Notes under the pieces: generated by a model
The model's input: the letters and a program-made list of their open reading frames with translations, nothing else
What the model was told of the DNA's origin: nothing
Database searches by the model: none
Made by a program: the position numbers and the translations under genes
Source of the DNA: Leifsonia sp. TF02-11
Lineage (GTDB): Bacteria; Actinomycetota; Actinomycetes; Actinomycetales; Microbacteriaceae
Direction: 5' to 3'
NCBI RefSeq assembly: GCF_017565305.1
Contig: NZ_JAGEKP010000008.1
Span: 124,001 to 188,000, forward strand
Length of the DNA: 64,000 bases
Shown here: positions 18,883 through 27,015 of the stretch, piece after piece
Layout: every line of letters starts with the position of its first letter
How positions within the stretch are numbered: the stretch's first letter is position 1

Positions 18883-19512
18883 CTACTCCTCGACGCTCAG
18901 CACGATGGTGCCGACGCCCAGCGCCGCGAGGATCGCGGCCGACACGCGTTCCAGCACCTTCGTCACCGCGGGTCTCTTGAGCCAGGCGACCGCGCGCGAG
19001 GCCAGAACCGCCACGACGGCGAGGTAGCCGGCGGCCACGACCGCGTCGATCGCGCCCAGGAGGAGGGTGTTGCCGATCGCGTTGCCGTCGCGCGGCACGA
19101 ACTGGGGCGCGATCGCGAGGAAGAACAGGCCGACTTTGGGGTTCATCACGGTGGACAGCATCCCGGCGATGAAGCCCGACCGCAGGGAGGTCGTGCGCAC
19201 CCGCAGGTCGGCGCCGTGCGCCGCCGCCCGACGGCTGGCGATGAAGGCCGAGACGCCGAGGTAGATGAGGTACAGGCCGCCGGCGATCTTCACCACCCGG
19301 TAGATCTCGGCGGACTGCTCGAGCAGGGCCGCGAGGCCGAGCGCGACGGCGAGCGCCCACAGGATGGACCCGACGGCGGACCCGACGGACGCGGCGAGCC
19401 CGGCGCCGGGACGCGCCAGGCTGTAGCGCAGCACGAGGAACGTGTCGGGTCCGGGCGTCACCGCGAGGAGCACGCACAGTCCCGCGAATCCGAGCAGAGC
19501 GGGGGCGGTCAT
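18883..19512 (-). CDS. LysE-family amino-acid/metabolite exporter
   Basis: 209-residue membrane protein with about six hydrophobic segments. The family signature TPGPDTFLVLRYSLARPGAG lies near the N-terminus. The second conserved part is GFIAGMLSTVMNPKVGLFF. RhtB/LysE proteins export amino acids or homoserine lactones; the substrate here is unknown. The gene starts only 31 bp from the divergent methyltransferase gene. Confidence 0.92.
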   Translation of the reverse strand: MTAPALLGFAGLCVLLAVTPGPDTFLVLRYSLARPGAGLAASVGSAVGSILWALAVALGLAALLEQSAEIYRVVKIAGGLYLIYLGVSAFIASRRAAAHGADLRVRTTSLRSGFIAGMLSTVMNPKVGLFFLAIAPQFVPRDGNAIGNTLLLGAIDAVVAAGYLAVVAVLASRAVAWLKRPAVTKVLERVSAAILAALGVGTIVLSVEE

Positions 19513-19543
19513 GGAGGGATTCTATTCGGCGTACACTCCCGCC

Positions 19544-20179
19544 ATGACCGACGACCTCCTGTCCGCCGTCCGTGCCCGCTTCGACGGCAGGGCGGGCGAG
19601 TATGACGACAGCGCGATGCACCGCGGGCTCGCCGCAGCGGTCGCCGCGTTCGCGCTCGCCGATGCGAAGGACACCGCCGACGTGCTCGATGTCGGAACGG
19701 GGACCGGGCTCGTGCTGCGGGCGCTGCACGAGCAGCGGCCCACCCTGCGGCTGACCGGGATCGACCTCTCGCCCGGGATGCTGGAGGTCGCGCGAGCCGC
19801 GCTCCCCGACGCCGCCTTCGTGGAGGCCGATGCGACCGTGCTGCCGTTCGGCGACGCCTCGTTCGACCTCGTCACCTGCGCGACCAGCCTCCATCTGTTC
19901 CCCGACGCGCGCGCCGCGATGTCGGAGTGGGCGCGCGTGCTGCGCCTCGGCGGCCGTGCGGTCACGGCGACGTTCGGCGACGTCGACCTCTCCCAGCACG
20001 GCGGCTGCGCTGCGGTCCCGCACGGCCACGGCGCGGCCGCGTATCCGACCCACCACGAGCTCTTCCGCACGCCGGAGCTGCTCGCGGCCGCGGCCCCCGG
20101 CCTGGACGTCGTCCGCCACGAATGGTGGACCCACGGCGACGACCGCATCCTCCTCGCCGAGCTCCGCCCCGCCCGCTGA
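19544..20179 (+). CDS. Class I SAM-dependent methyltransferase
   Basis: 211 residues. It has the SAM-binding glycine motif VLDVGTGTGLVLRAL, then the acidic residue in TGIDLSPGM, and motif IV region FDLVTCATSLHLFPD. It belongs to the broad ubiE/Methyltransf_11 group; the substrate is unknown. The ATG at 19544 is chosen because a longer frame would run into the divergent lysE gene. Confidence 0.9.
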   Translation: MTDDLLSAVRARFDGRAGEYDDSAMHRGLAAAVAAFALADAKDTADVLDVGTGTGLVLRALHEQRPTLRLTGIDLSPGMLEVARAALPDAAFVEADATVLPFGDASFDLVTCATSLHLFPDARAAMSEWARVLRLGGRAVTATFGDVDLSQHGGCAAVPHGHGAAAYPTHHELFRTPELLAAAAPGLDVVRHEWWTHGDDRILLAELRPAR

Positions 20180-20221
20180 CCCGCCCCGCCCGCTGACCCG
20201 ATCCCCCTTCCCGCCGTCGCC

Positions 20222-20454
20222 AACGGAGGACTTCCCCTCCCGAAACCGCCGGATCTCCTCCGTTACCTGCGTTCCGGCCACCCGCGCCCGCCGATCTCCT
20301 CCGTTCCCGACGCATGTCGGCAACGGAGGAGGTGCGCCGCGGCGCGCCCGGGATTGGCGGCGAACGGAGGTGTTCCGGGCCCGCAAGGGCGGGATCTCCT
20401 CCGTTACCTGCGTTCCGGCCACCCGCGCCCGCCGATCTCCTCCGTTCCCGACGC
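20222..20454. repeat. Palindromic repeat family C: two-unit 141-bp array
   Basis: A 63-bp sequence is repeated without change at 20251-20313 and 20392-20454 (period 141 bp). The octamer AACGGAGG occurs at 20222, 20322 and 20363, and its reverse complement CCTCCGTT at 20257, 20298, 20398 and 20439, so the array folds into several alternative hairpins. It fills the gap between the convergent methyltransferase and TetR genes and touches the TetR stop codon. No coding sequence is seen in it. Confidence 0.9.
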
Positions 20455-20455
20455 G

Positions 20456-21139
20456 TCAGCGCACCACGAGCGGGGCGAGCGTGCGCACGATCGTGACCGC
20501 GCGCGCGGACACGTCGTCGGGGCTGCCGACTGCGCCGGCTTCCGCCCACTCGCGCACCGCGATGCGGACCGCGCCGATGCAGGCCGTCACCAGCAACTCG
20601 GCTTGCGCATCCAGCGGAACGAGCGTCGTCGAGGCCGCGTCCGAGCCGGACGGCTCGTGCCTCGACGCGAACGCGATCAGCTCGGCCACCGCCGCCACTA
20701 ACCCCACGCGTAGATCGTCCAGTCGGCGCATGCGGCGACGGATCAGTCCGGGGTTGCGCGCGGCGATCAGCATGCGCGCCTCCTGGAGGGTCGGGTCGGC
20801 CGTCTCGGCGGGGAGGGCGCGGAAGAGCGTGTCGATGACGGCGGCGACCACGCTGTCGTCGTAGACCTCGCGCAGCCGCGCGGCGACGAGGTCGCTGTCG
20901 CCCCAGGCGCGGCGGACGCCGAAGAGGGCGTCCTCCTTGCTGTCGAAGTAGTTGAAGAAGGTGCGGTGCGAGACGGGCACGCGCGCGCAGATGTCGTCGA
21001 CGGTCACGTCGTCGAGGTCGTGGTCGAGCACGAGTTCGACGGCCGCGCGCTCGAGGTCGGCTCGGGTCTGGGCCTTCTTGCGGGCGCGGAGCCCGGGCTC
21101 AGGCGCGGCCGCGGCCGGGATCGTCGGAAAATTATGCAT
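20456..21139 (-). CDS. TetR-family regulator
   Basis: 227 residues. The N-terminal helix-turn-helix is VDDICARVPVSHRTFFNYFDSKEDAL, read here in two parts around the recognition helix SHRTFFNYF. The C-terminal ligand-binding domain is variable. It is divergent from a DHA2 drug exporter and is probably its repressor. No ribosome site precedes the ATG, so the mRNA may be leaderless. GTCGGAAA repeats overlap the start. Confidence 0.9.
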   Translation of the reverse strand: MHNFPTIPAAAAPEPGLRARKKAQTRADLERAAVELVLDHDLDDVTVDDICARVPVSHRTFFNYFDSKEDALFGVRRAWGDSDLVAARLREVYDDSVVAAVIDTLFRALPAETADPTLQEARMLIAARNPGLIRRRMRRLDDLRVGLVAAVAELIAFASRHEPSGSDAASTTLVPLDAQAELLVTACIGAVRIAVREWAEAGAVGSPDDVSARAVTIVRTLAPLVVR

Positions 21140-21197
21140 AGTCGGAAATTTTGCGTGAATGCAGTTTGTTAGTTGATTTTGGTCACCTAATTATATA
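21123..21197. promoter_or_regulatory. TetR/exporter divergent control region
   Basis: GTCGGAAA occurs twice (21123-21130 and 21141-21148, 18 bp apart), flanking the TetR start codon, and is a candidate operator. For the exporter a promoter can be placed at TTAGTT (21169-21174), 17 bp, TATATA (21192-21197). The region is the most AT-rich stretch of this part of the window. Confidence 0.45.
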
Positions 21198-21233
21198 TGG
21201 TTGCTCATTGTCAACCAAGTGCGAAGGAATCAC

Positions 21234-22952
21234 ATGTCTACTGTCACGACGGGGGAGGCAGCCCCGGCGATGTCGCACCGGCAGGTGCTCGAGTCCCTGT
21301 CCGGGCTCCTGCTCGGAATGTTCGTCTCGATCCTCGCCGGCACGGTCGTCTCGACCTCGCTGCCGCGCATCATCTCCGAGCTCGGCGGCGACCAGACGGC
21401 GTTCACCTGGGTCGTCACCAGCACGCTGCTCGCGACCACCGTCTCCACCCCGATCTGGGGCAAGCTCGCCGACCTCCTGAACCGCAAGATCCTCATCCAG
21501 CTCGCGCTCGTGCTGTTCGTGCTCGGCTCGGCGCTCGCCGGCTTCTCGCAGGACACCAGCATGCTGATCGGCTTCCGCGTCGTGCAGGGCCTCGGTGCCG
21601 GTGGTCTGACCGCGCTCAGCCAGATCATCATGGCCGACATCATCAGCCCGCGTGACCGCGGTCGCTACATGGGCCTCTTCGGCGGCATCATGGCGGTCGG
21701 CACGGTCGGCGGCCCGTTGATCGGCGGCCTCCTCACCGACTCGATCGGCTGGCGCTGGAACTTCTTCGTGGGCGTTCCTGTCGCGATCGTCGCGATCATC
21801 CTGCTGCAGATCACCCTCAAGCTCCCGAAGCGCCCGGCCCGCAAGGTCCGCATCGACTACCTCGGCGCGGTCTTCCTCGCCGCAGGCATCTCGCTGCTGC
21901 TCATCTGGGTCTCGCTCGCCGGCACCAACTTCGACTGGTGGAGCCCTGAGACGTTCTGGATGGTCGGCGGCTCGATCGCACTGCTGGTGGCCACCGTCAT
22001 CACCGAGCTCGTGGTGAAGGAGCCGATCATCCCGCTGGGGATGTTCAAGAACCGCACGTTCACGCTCGCGGTCATCGCCTCCATCTCGGTCGGCGTCGCG
22101 ATGTTCGGCACGTCGGTGTTCCTCGGCCAGTACATGCAGCTCGCCCGCGGCGCGACGCCGACCCAATCGGGTCTGCTGACGCTGCCGATGATCATCGGCC
22201 TGCTGCTCTCCTCCACGATCGTCGGTAACCTGATCAGCCGGTTCGGCAAGTGGAAGGCGTTCATGGTCGCCGGCTCCGTGCTGCTGACCGTCGGCCTCTA
22301 CCTGATGAGCACCATCGAGTACGACACGAACTACGTGCTGGTCTCGCTGTACATGCTGATCCTCGGCGCCGGCGTCGGCATGGTGATGCAGAACCTTGTG
22401 CTGATCGTGCAGAACACGGTGCGGCCCGAGCAGCTCGGCGCTGCCAGCTCCAACGTGGCGTTCTTCCGCAGCCTCGGCGGCACCATCGGCGTCTCGGTGA
22501 TGGGCAGCATCCTCGGCACGAAGGTCACCGACCTGATGGCCGACCGCCAGCACGACCTCCAGGTCGCCATCGCCAAGCTCGGCCAGAAGGGCGCGGAGAT
22601 CGCCCAGTCGCTGCAGAGCGGCACCCTCCCCGAGGTGAGCAAGCTCCCGGTCGGTATCCGGACGATCATCGAGGCGGTCTACGGCCAGGCGGTCGCGGAC
22701 ATCTTCCTGGTGGCCGTGCCGCTGGCGATCGTCACGATCATCGCGATCCTCCTGCTGCCGAACTCCAAGCTCGGCACCAAGACGGCGATTCAGCAGCTCG
22801 AGGAGAACGCGACGGGCGACGCCGCGACCGAGACCCCCGCCGAGCAGGCGGAGGAGACGGTCGTGGAGGTCGCTGAAGCGTTGATCGGAGCCCCGACGGG
22901 GTCGATCGCCGCCCAGCAGGCGCGGCCGTCGAGCACTCAGGAAGGGCGCTGA
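21234..22952 (+). CDS. DHA2-family MFS drug exporter (EmrB/QacA type)
   Basis: 572 residues, 14 predicted membrane helices. It shows the first helix motif LLLGMFVSILAGTVVSTSLP and the MFS loop motif GKLADLLNRKILIQ. The ATG at 21234 has GCGAAGGAATCAC upstream. It sits between a divergent TetR gene and a downstream MarR gene (11-bp gap), a typical regulated multidrug efflux block. The C-terminal tail of about 50 residues is Ala/Glu-rich and cytoplasmic. Confidence 0.93.
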   Translation: MSTVTTGEAAPAMSHRQVLESLSGLLLGMFVSILAGTVVSTSLPRIISELGGDQTAFTWVVTSTLLATTVSTPIWGKLADLLNRKILIQLALVLFVLGSALAGFSQDTSMLIGFRVVQGLGAGGLTALSQIIMADIISPRDRGRYMGLFGGIMAVGTVGGPLIGGLLTDSIGWRWNFFVGVPVAIVAIILLQITLKLPKRPARKVRIDYLGAVFLAAGISLLLIWVSLAGTNFDWWSPETFWMVGGSIALLVATVITELVVKEPIIPLGMFKNRTFTLAVIASISVGVAMFGTSVFLGQYMQLARGATPTQSGLLTLPMIIGLLLSSTIVGNLISRFGKWKAFMVAGSVLLTVGLYLMSTIEYDTNYVLVSLYMLILGAGVGMVMQNLVLIVQNTVRPEQLGAASSNVAFFRSLGGTIGVSVMGSILGTKVTDLMADRQHDLQVAIAKLGQKGAEIAQSLQSGTLPEVSKLPVGIRTIIEAVYGQAVADIFLVAVPLAIVTIIAILLLPNSKLGTKTAIQQLEENATGDAATETPAEQAEETVVEVAEALIGAPTGSIAAQQARPSSTQEGR

Positions 22953-22963
22953 GGGGACGCGTT

Positions 22964-23479
22964 ATGATCGCGGCCATGGACAACACGGACCGGGCGGACC
23001 TCGACCGGACCGAGCTCGACCGGACCGAGCTCGACCGGACCGACGTGGCCATCGCCGCCGTGGAGGAGCAGTTCACGATCCTCTTCAACCGGGTGAGCGC
23101 CGGGATGCGCGAGCGGTCCGCGCGCGTGCATCCCGACCTCCAGCCGGTCGGCTTCAAGCTGCTCAACACGCTGGTGCGCACCGGTCCGGTGCACGCGGGC
23201 GCGCTGGCCGGTGAGCTGGCGACCGACAAGAGCGTCGTCAGCCGGCAGGTGCGCATCCTCGAGGAGCTCGGCTTCGTCGAGCGGAGGACCGACCCGGCCG
23301 ACCGTCGCGCCAGCTTTCTGGTCGCGACGCCGGCAGCGATCGAGCGCGTGAACGAGGCCCGCGCCGCCGACCAGGTGCTGCTCTACCGCAGCCTGCGCCA
23401 GTGGGGGGCCGACGACGTCGCGCGCCTCGCCTCACTCCTCGCCCGCCTCAACGAGACCACCCCCACCTCCGCCCGCTGA
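22964..23479 (+). CDS. MarR-family regulator with N-terminal pentapeptide repeats
   Basis: 171 residues, ATG at 22964 preceded by GAGGGG. The winged-helix core is visible as ALAGELATDKSVVSRQVRIL followed by the wing RTDPADRRA. Residues about 10-28 repeat LDRTE/LDRAD, encoded by a 15-bp tandem repeat. The gene follows the exporter closely and may co-regulate it with the TetR protein. Confidence 0.9.
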   Translation: MIAAMDNTDRADLDRTELDRTELDRTDVAIAAVEEQFTILFNRVSAGMRERSARVHPDLQPVGFKLLNTLVRTGPVHAGALAGELATDKSVVSRQVRILEELGFVERRTDPADRRASFLVATPAAIERVNEARAADQVLLYRSLRQWGADDVARLASLLARLNETTPTSAR

Positions 23480-23496
23480 CCCGCGAGCCCAGCAAC

Positions 23497-23554
23497 CGCT
23501 TCCTCACTTTCTCCCGCAACACGCCGAGTGGATGCGGGAGAAAGTGAGGAAGCG
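23497..23554. repeat. Palindromic repeat family B, copy 1
   Basis: Perfect 22-bp arms (23497-23518 and 23533-23554) with a 14-base loop; the left arm starts CGCTTCCTCACTTTC. It lies between convergent genes. The same arms recur at 30436-30501 with a different loop. Confidence 0.9.
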
Positions 23555-23561
23555 ATGGCTG

Positions 23562-24548
23562 CTAGCGGGCGGGGAGGCGCAGTTCGAGGGCGGTGCCGGT
23601 GGGGCCGGTGGAGGCGACGCTGACCTCGCCGCCGTGCCGCACGGCGACCTCGCGCACGAGCGCGAGGCCGATTCCGAATCCCGAGCGGGAGCGGCCGGCG
23701 GCGGCGGGCTCGGCTCGCGCGAAGCGGTCGAAGATCCGCGCGGGGTCGATGCCCTGGATGCCTGGCCCCTGGTCGGCGACGGTCAGGGAGGCCGCGCGGC
23801 CGTCCCGCCGGATCGTCGCCGTCACGACACCGCCCGACGGCGAGTGCGCGACCGCGTTGTCGAGCAGCGCCGTCGCGCAGCGCTGCAGCGTTGTGGCCGG
23901 GACGTCGCTCGCGACGTCGTCGCGTTCCACGAGCCGCACCTCCACTCCCGCCTCCTGAGCCAGAACCTGCAGCGACTCGACCGCGCGCCGCACCGGTGCG
24001 GAGAACGGGACGGGCCCTTCGGTGGCCGCGGCGCGCTCGCGTTCGGGGTCGGCCGCCAACAGCAGATCGTTGACCACGTCGATGAGCGTGCGGGTGTCGT
24101 CCCGCAGCTCGGCGACGGTCGCCGTCGATGGGTCTCCGGGCGGGAGACCGCGCTGCAGCACCTGCAGCCGCGCGTCCAGAACGGCAAGCGGCGTCCGCAG
24201 CTCGTGGCTGGCGTCCGCGACGAAGTCCCGCTGACGGCGCAGCGCCTCGCCGAGCGGCCGGACCGCTCGGCGGGTGACGATCACGGACAGCACACCGGCG
24301 ACGATGACCGCCAGCACTCCAACGATGACGAAGGCCAGCATCGCGTCGACGGTGTCGATGTAGATCTTGTGCTCGCCGGGGCGGGGCGCCTCCTGCAGCT
24401 CGGAGGGCTGCAGCTGATCGAGCACGAAGAAGAAGGCGACGCCGATCGCGGCGACGACGAGCGCGCCGGAGGCGATGGTGAGCTGGAGGCCGACCGTGCG
24501 GGAGGCGCGGCGCACCTCCAGCGAGTCGACGTCGCGCTCCCTGCTCAC
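23562..24548 (-). CDS. Sensor histidine kinase
   Basis: 328 residues from a GTG. Two membrane helices (near LTIASGALVVAAIGVAFFF and AMLAFVIVGVLAVIVAGVL) enclose a short extracellular loop of about 30 residues. The phosphoacceptor is in DFVADASHELRTPLAV. The catalytic domain has the N-box (ALLDNAVAHSP) and G-boxes (DQGPGI, GFGIGLAL). It is encoded directly after its response regulator. The start is not certain, because GTG codons are duplicated in a 17-bp repeat here and the frame is open further up. Confidence 0.92.
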   Translation of the reverse strand: MSRERDVDSLEVRRASRTVGLQLTIASGALVVAAIGVAFFFVLDQLQPSELQEAPRPGEHKIYIDTVDAMLAFVIVGVLAVIVAGVLSVIVTRRAVRPLGEALRRQRDFVADASHELRTPLAVLDARLQVLQRGLPPGDPSTATVAELRDDTRTLIDVVNDLLLAADPERERAAATEGPVPFSAPVRRAVESLQVLAQEAGVEVRLVERDDVASDVPATTLQRCATALLDNAVAHSPSGGVVTATIRRDGRAASLTVADQGPGIQGIDPARIFDRFARAEPAAAGRSRSGFGIGLALVREVAVRHGGEVSVASTGPTGTALELRLPAR

Positions 24549-24579
24549 GACCGCACCCCGCTCACGACCGCACCCCTGC

Positions 24580-25245
24580 TCACAGCTGCCCCAGCCGGTA
24601 GCCCTCGCCCCGCACCGTCGCGATGAGGTCGGGGTCGGTCTTGCGGCGCAGGTAGTGCACATAGGTGTCGACCGTGCCCGGCTGCTCGTCCGCCTCGAAC
24701 ACGGCCTCCAGGATGTGCGCGCGCGAGAACGTGCGCAGCGGGCTCTCGGCCAGCAGCCGCAGCAGGTCCGACTCCCGCGCGGTCAGCTGGATGCGGCCCT
24801 CGTAGGGCGAATAGATGCTGCGGCTCTCCGGGTAGAACCGCCATTCGCCGACCGGCAGCTCCCTGCCCTCCCCGCTGAAGGTGCGGGTCAGCGCGCGCAA
24901 CCGCGCCAGCAGCTCGTCGAACTCGAACGGTTTGACCAGGTAGTCGTTGGCCCCGGCATCCAGCCCCTCGACCCGGTCGCGAACGGCGCCGAGCGCGGTC
25001 AGCATGATGATGGGGGCGACGACGCGGCCGTCGCGCAGCTTGCCGACGAGCGTCGCGCCGTCGATCCCGGGGAGACGGCGGTCGACGATCAGCGCGTCGA
25101 AGCGGCCGTCGAGGCCCTGCAGCAGCCCGCTCTCGCCGTCGGCGACGAGCGTCACGTCGTAGGTCTCCGAGAGCACCTGCTCGATGAGCGGGCCGAGGCG
25201 CGGGTCGTCCTCGACCAGCAGTACGCGCAGTCGGGTGGCCTCCAT
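24580..25245 (-). CDS. OmpR-family response regulator
   Basis: 221 residues. The receiver domain has the acidic pocket (VEDD), the phospho-acceptor Asp in LIVDRRLPG, and the Lys in LVKPFEF. The C-terminal winged helix ends with TVRGEGYRLG. The ATG at 25245 follows AGGGTGA; an alternative GTG is three codons upstream. It forms an operon with the PAP2 gene (upstream) and the histidine kinase (downstream). Its likely DNA target is the perfect dyad at 26078-26099. Confidence 0.93.
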   Translation of the reverse strand: MEATRLRVLLVEDDPRLGPLIEQVLSETYDVTLVADGESGLLQGLDGRFDALIVDRRLPGIDGATLVGKLRDGRVVAPIIMLTALGAVRDRVEGLDAGANDYLVKPFEFDELLARLRALTRTFSGEGRELPVGEWRFYPESRSIYSPYEGRIQLTARESDLLRLLAESPLRTFSRAHILEAVFEADEQPGTVDTYVHYLRRKTDPDLIATVRGEGYRLGQL

Positions 25246-25255
25246 ATCGCTCACC

Positions 25256-25990
25256 CTAGCTCCCGCCCGTTCGGGACGCCCGCACCGCGACGGCCGCTGC
25301 GACCGGCGCCGGCGCGAACCGCCGCAGCAGCGCGAGCACGAGCAGCACGGCCGCGGTGGCGTAGACCAGGGAGGCGAGCACGTCGCTCGGATTGTGCACA
25401 CCCAGGTACACCCGCGAGAACGCCGTCAGCAGAGGCACCACGACGGCGAACGCGAGCAGCGGTCGTCGCAACCGCCCGCGCCCGAACACGATCAGCAGCG
25501 CGAGCCCGAGGGCGACGGCGAAGCTGGTGTGGCCGCTCGGAAAGCTGAAGCCGGTGTCGGTGAGCACGTGATGCGGGAGGGCGGCCGACAGTGGGCGGGG
25601 GCGGCGCACGATGTCCTTGACGACTGTGCTGCCGAGCCAGGGGAGCAGGGCGAGCGCGGCGAACGCGAAGGCTGCGCCCGGCCTCCGCAGCCCGAACCAT
25701 GCGAACGCCGAGACGGCCGCCACGATGACGAGCGCACCGACGGGAGCGAAGACGACGGAGTCGGTGAGAGCGACCGCGTCGAGGAGCGGGGTGCGGGCAG
25801 TTTCGATCGCCTGGATGACGGCGAGGTCGCCAGCGGTGACGGCCGGTGACGCCGCGATCGCGAGACCGGCCAGCACCAGCAGGAGGATGGCGCACAGCGG
25901 GAGGACGATCGCGCGCGCTGTCGCGTTCGCGGCGCCGGGCGTGCCGGGCCTGCCCGGCGTTCCGGGCCGGCGGTTCAGGGTGGCGGTCAT
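25256..25990 (-). CDS. PAP2-family membrane phosphatase
   Basis: 244-residue integral membrane protein. All three motifs of the lipid phosphatase/acid phosphatase family are present: KDIVRRPRP, PSGHTS and SRVYLGVHNPSD, giving the catalytic His and substrate-binding Lys/Arg. Likely substrates are phosphatidic acid or undecaprenyl pyrophosphate at the outer membrane face. It is the first gene of an operon with a two-component system. Confidence 0.93.
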   Translation of the reverse strand: MTATLNRRPGTPGRPGTPGAANATARAIVLPLCAILLLVLAGLAIAASPAVTAGDLAVIQAIETARTPLLDAVALTDSVVFAPVGALVIVAAVSAFAWFGLRRPGAAFAFAALALLPWLGSTVVKDIVRRPRPLSAALPHHVLTDTGFSFPSGHTSFAVALGLALLIVFGRGRLRRPLLAFAVVVPLLTAFSRVYLGVHNPSDVLASLVYATAAVLLVLALLRRFAPAPVAAAVAVRASRTGGS

Positions 25991-26077
25991 GGCTGTCCTC
26001 TCCTCGACCTCCCACAGTGCGCCGCGCCTCCCCAGATGCCGCTAAGGATGCGCGCGGTCACCGCCTCTCGCCCCCGA

Positions 26078-26099
26078 CCTCTCAGAGGATTCTGAGAGG
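26078..26099. promoter_or_regulatory. Perfect 22-bp dyad in divergent control region
   Basis: CCTCTCAGA (26078-26086) and TCTGAGAGG (26091-26099) are perfect inverted repeats around GGAT. The site lies 21 bp before the COG4705-like gene and 88 bp before the divergent PAP2 operon, whose response regulator is the obvious candidate binder. Confidence 0.65.
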
Positions 26100-26119
26100 A
26101 GGCGCGCGATGCTGTCGGG

Positions 26120-26896
26120 ATGCTCCGCAACAAGGTCCCGGCGGTCACCGCCCTGTTCTGGGTCACGAAGCTGCTCACCACGGCGATGGGGGAGACGACC
26201 TCCGACTACCTGGTCAAGAACTACGATCCCGTGATCGCCGTGATCGCGGCCTTCGTCGTCTTCGCCGCCGCCCTCGCGCTGCAGTTCGCCGTTCGCCGGT
26301 ACATCCCGTGGGTGTACTGGCTGACCGTGCTGATGGTCGCCGTCTTCGGGACCATGGTCGCGGACGTCATCCACATCGTCATCGGCGTGCCGTACTACGT
26401 GTCGACGGTGTTCTTCGCGATCGTCCTCGCCGCGGTGTTCCTCGTCTGGTACCGCTCGCAGCGCACGCTCTCCGTGCACCACATCGACACGCGGGCGCGG
26501 GAGTTCTTCTACTGGTGCGCCGTGCTCGCGACCTTCGCGCTGGGCACCGCCGTCGGCGACCTCACCGCGACGACGTTCGGGCTCGGCTATCTGGCGTCCG
26601 GCATCCTGTTCGGGGTGCTGTTCGCGATCCCGGGGGCCGCGTACCGGTGGTGGGGGATGGGGGCGACCGCCGCCTTCTGGACCTCGTACGTTCTGACCCG
26701 CCCGTTCGGCGCGTCGATCTCCGACTGGCTCGCGGTCTCGCACGCGCGCGGCGGCCTGGATCTCGGCCCCGGCCCGGTCAGCCTGGCGCTGTTCGCCGGG
26801 ATCGTGGTCTGCGTGATCGTGATGACCGCGCGCCGCCCCGGCGACCCGGCAGACCCCGCGCGCGCCTCCGTTCCCGAGGGCTCGCCCGCCGCGTGA
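26120..26896 (+). CDS. COG4705-like polytopic membrane protein
   Basis: 258 residues with about eight hydrophobic segments. A degenerate motif is repeated four times along the chain: KLLTTAMGETTSDYL, AVFGTMVADVIH, LGTAVGDLTATTFG and LTRPFGASISDWL. This indicates an internal repeat with a conserved acidic residue in each membrane unit. COG4705 proteins are uncharacterised, and these conserved Asp/Thr positions hint at ion or manganese transport (inference only). The gene is divergent from the PAP2/two-component operon and probably belongs to its regulon. Confidence 0.82.
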   Translation: MLRNKVPAVTALFWVTKLLTTAMGETTSDYLVKNYDPVIAVIAAFVVFAAALALQFAVRRYIPWVYWLTVLMVAVFGTMVADVIHIVIGVPYYVSTVFFAIVLAAVFLVWYRSQRTLSVHHIDTRAREFFYWCAVLATFALGTAVGDLTATTFGLGYLASGILFGVLFAIPGAAYRWWGMGATAAFWTSYVLTRPFGASISDWLAVSHARGGLDLGPGPVSLALFAGIVVCVIVMTARRPGDPADPARASVPEGSPAA

Positions 26897-26904
26897 TGCG
26901 CTCG

Positions 26905-26962
26905 CCGAAGGGCACGTCGTCGTCCCTTTCGGGCCGCCATGGGCACGACGACGAGCCCCTCG
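26905..26962. repeat. Palindromic repeat family A, copy 2 (compensated variant)
   Basis: Same design as the other A copies, but the core GTTGTTGT is GTCGTCGT and the opposite arm is changed to ACGACGAC, so pairing is kept. The loop side is degenerate. It lies between two genes in the same orientation. Confidence 0.85.
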
Positions 26963-27015
26963 GCGCGAGATCTCCAGCTTCCGCTCGGCCGGGGCGCTGG
27001 TACTCTCGGTCGGGT

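Noticed and set aside
20222-20454. CRISPR array
   Set aside because: Only two long repeat units with unequal, partly palindromic content, no regular spacers and no cas genes nearby.
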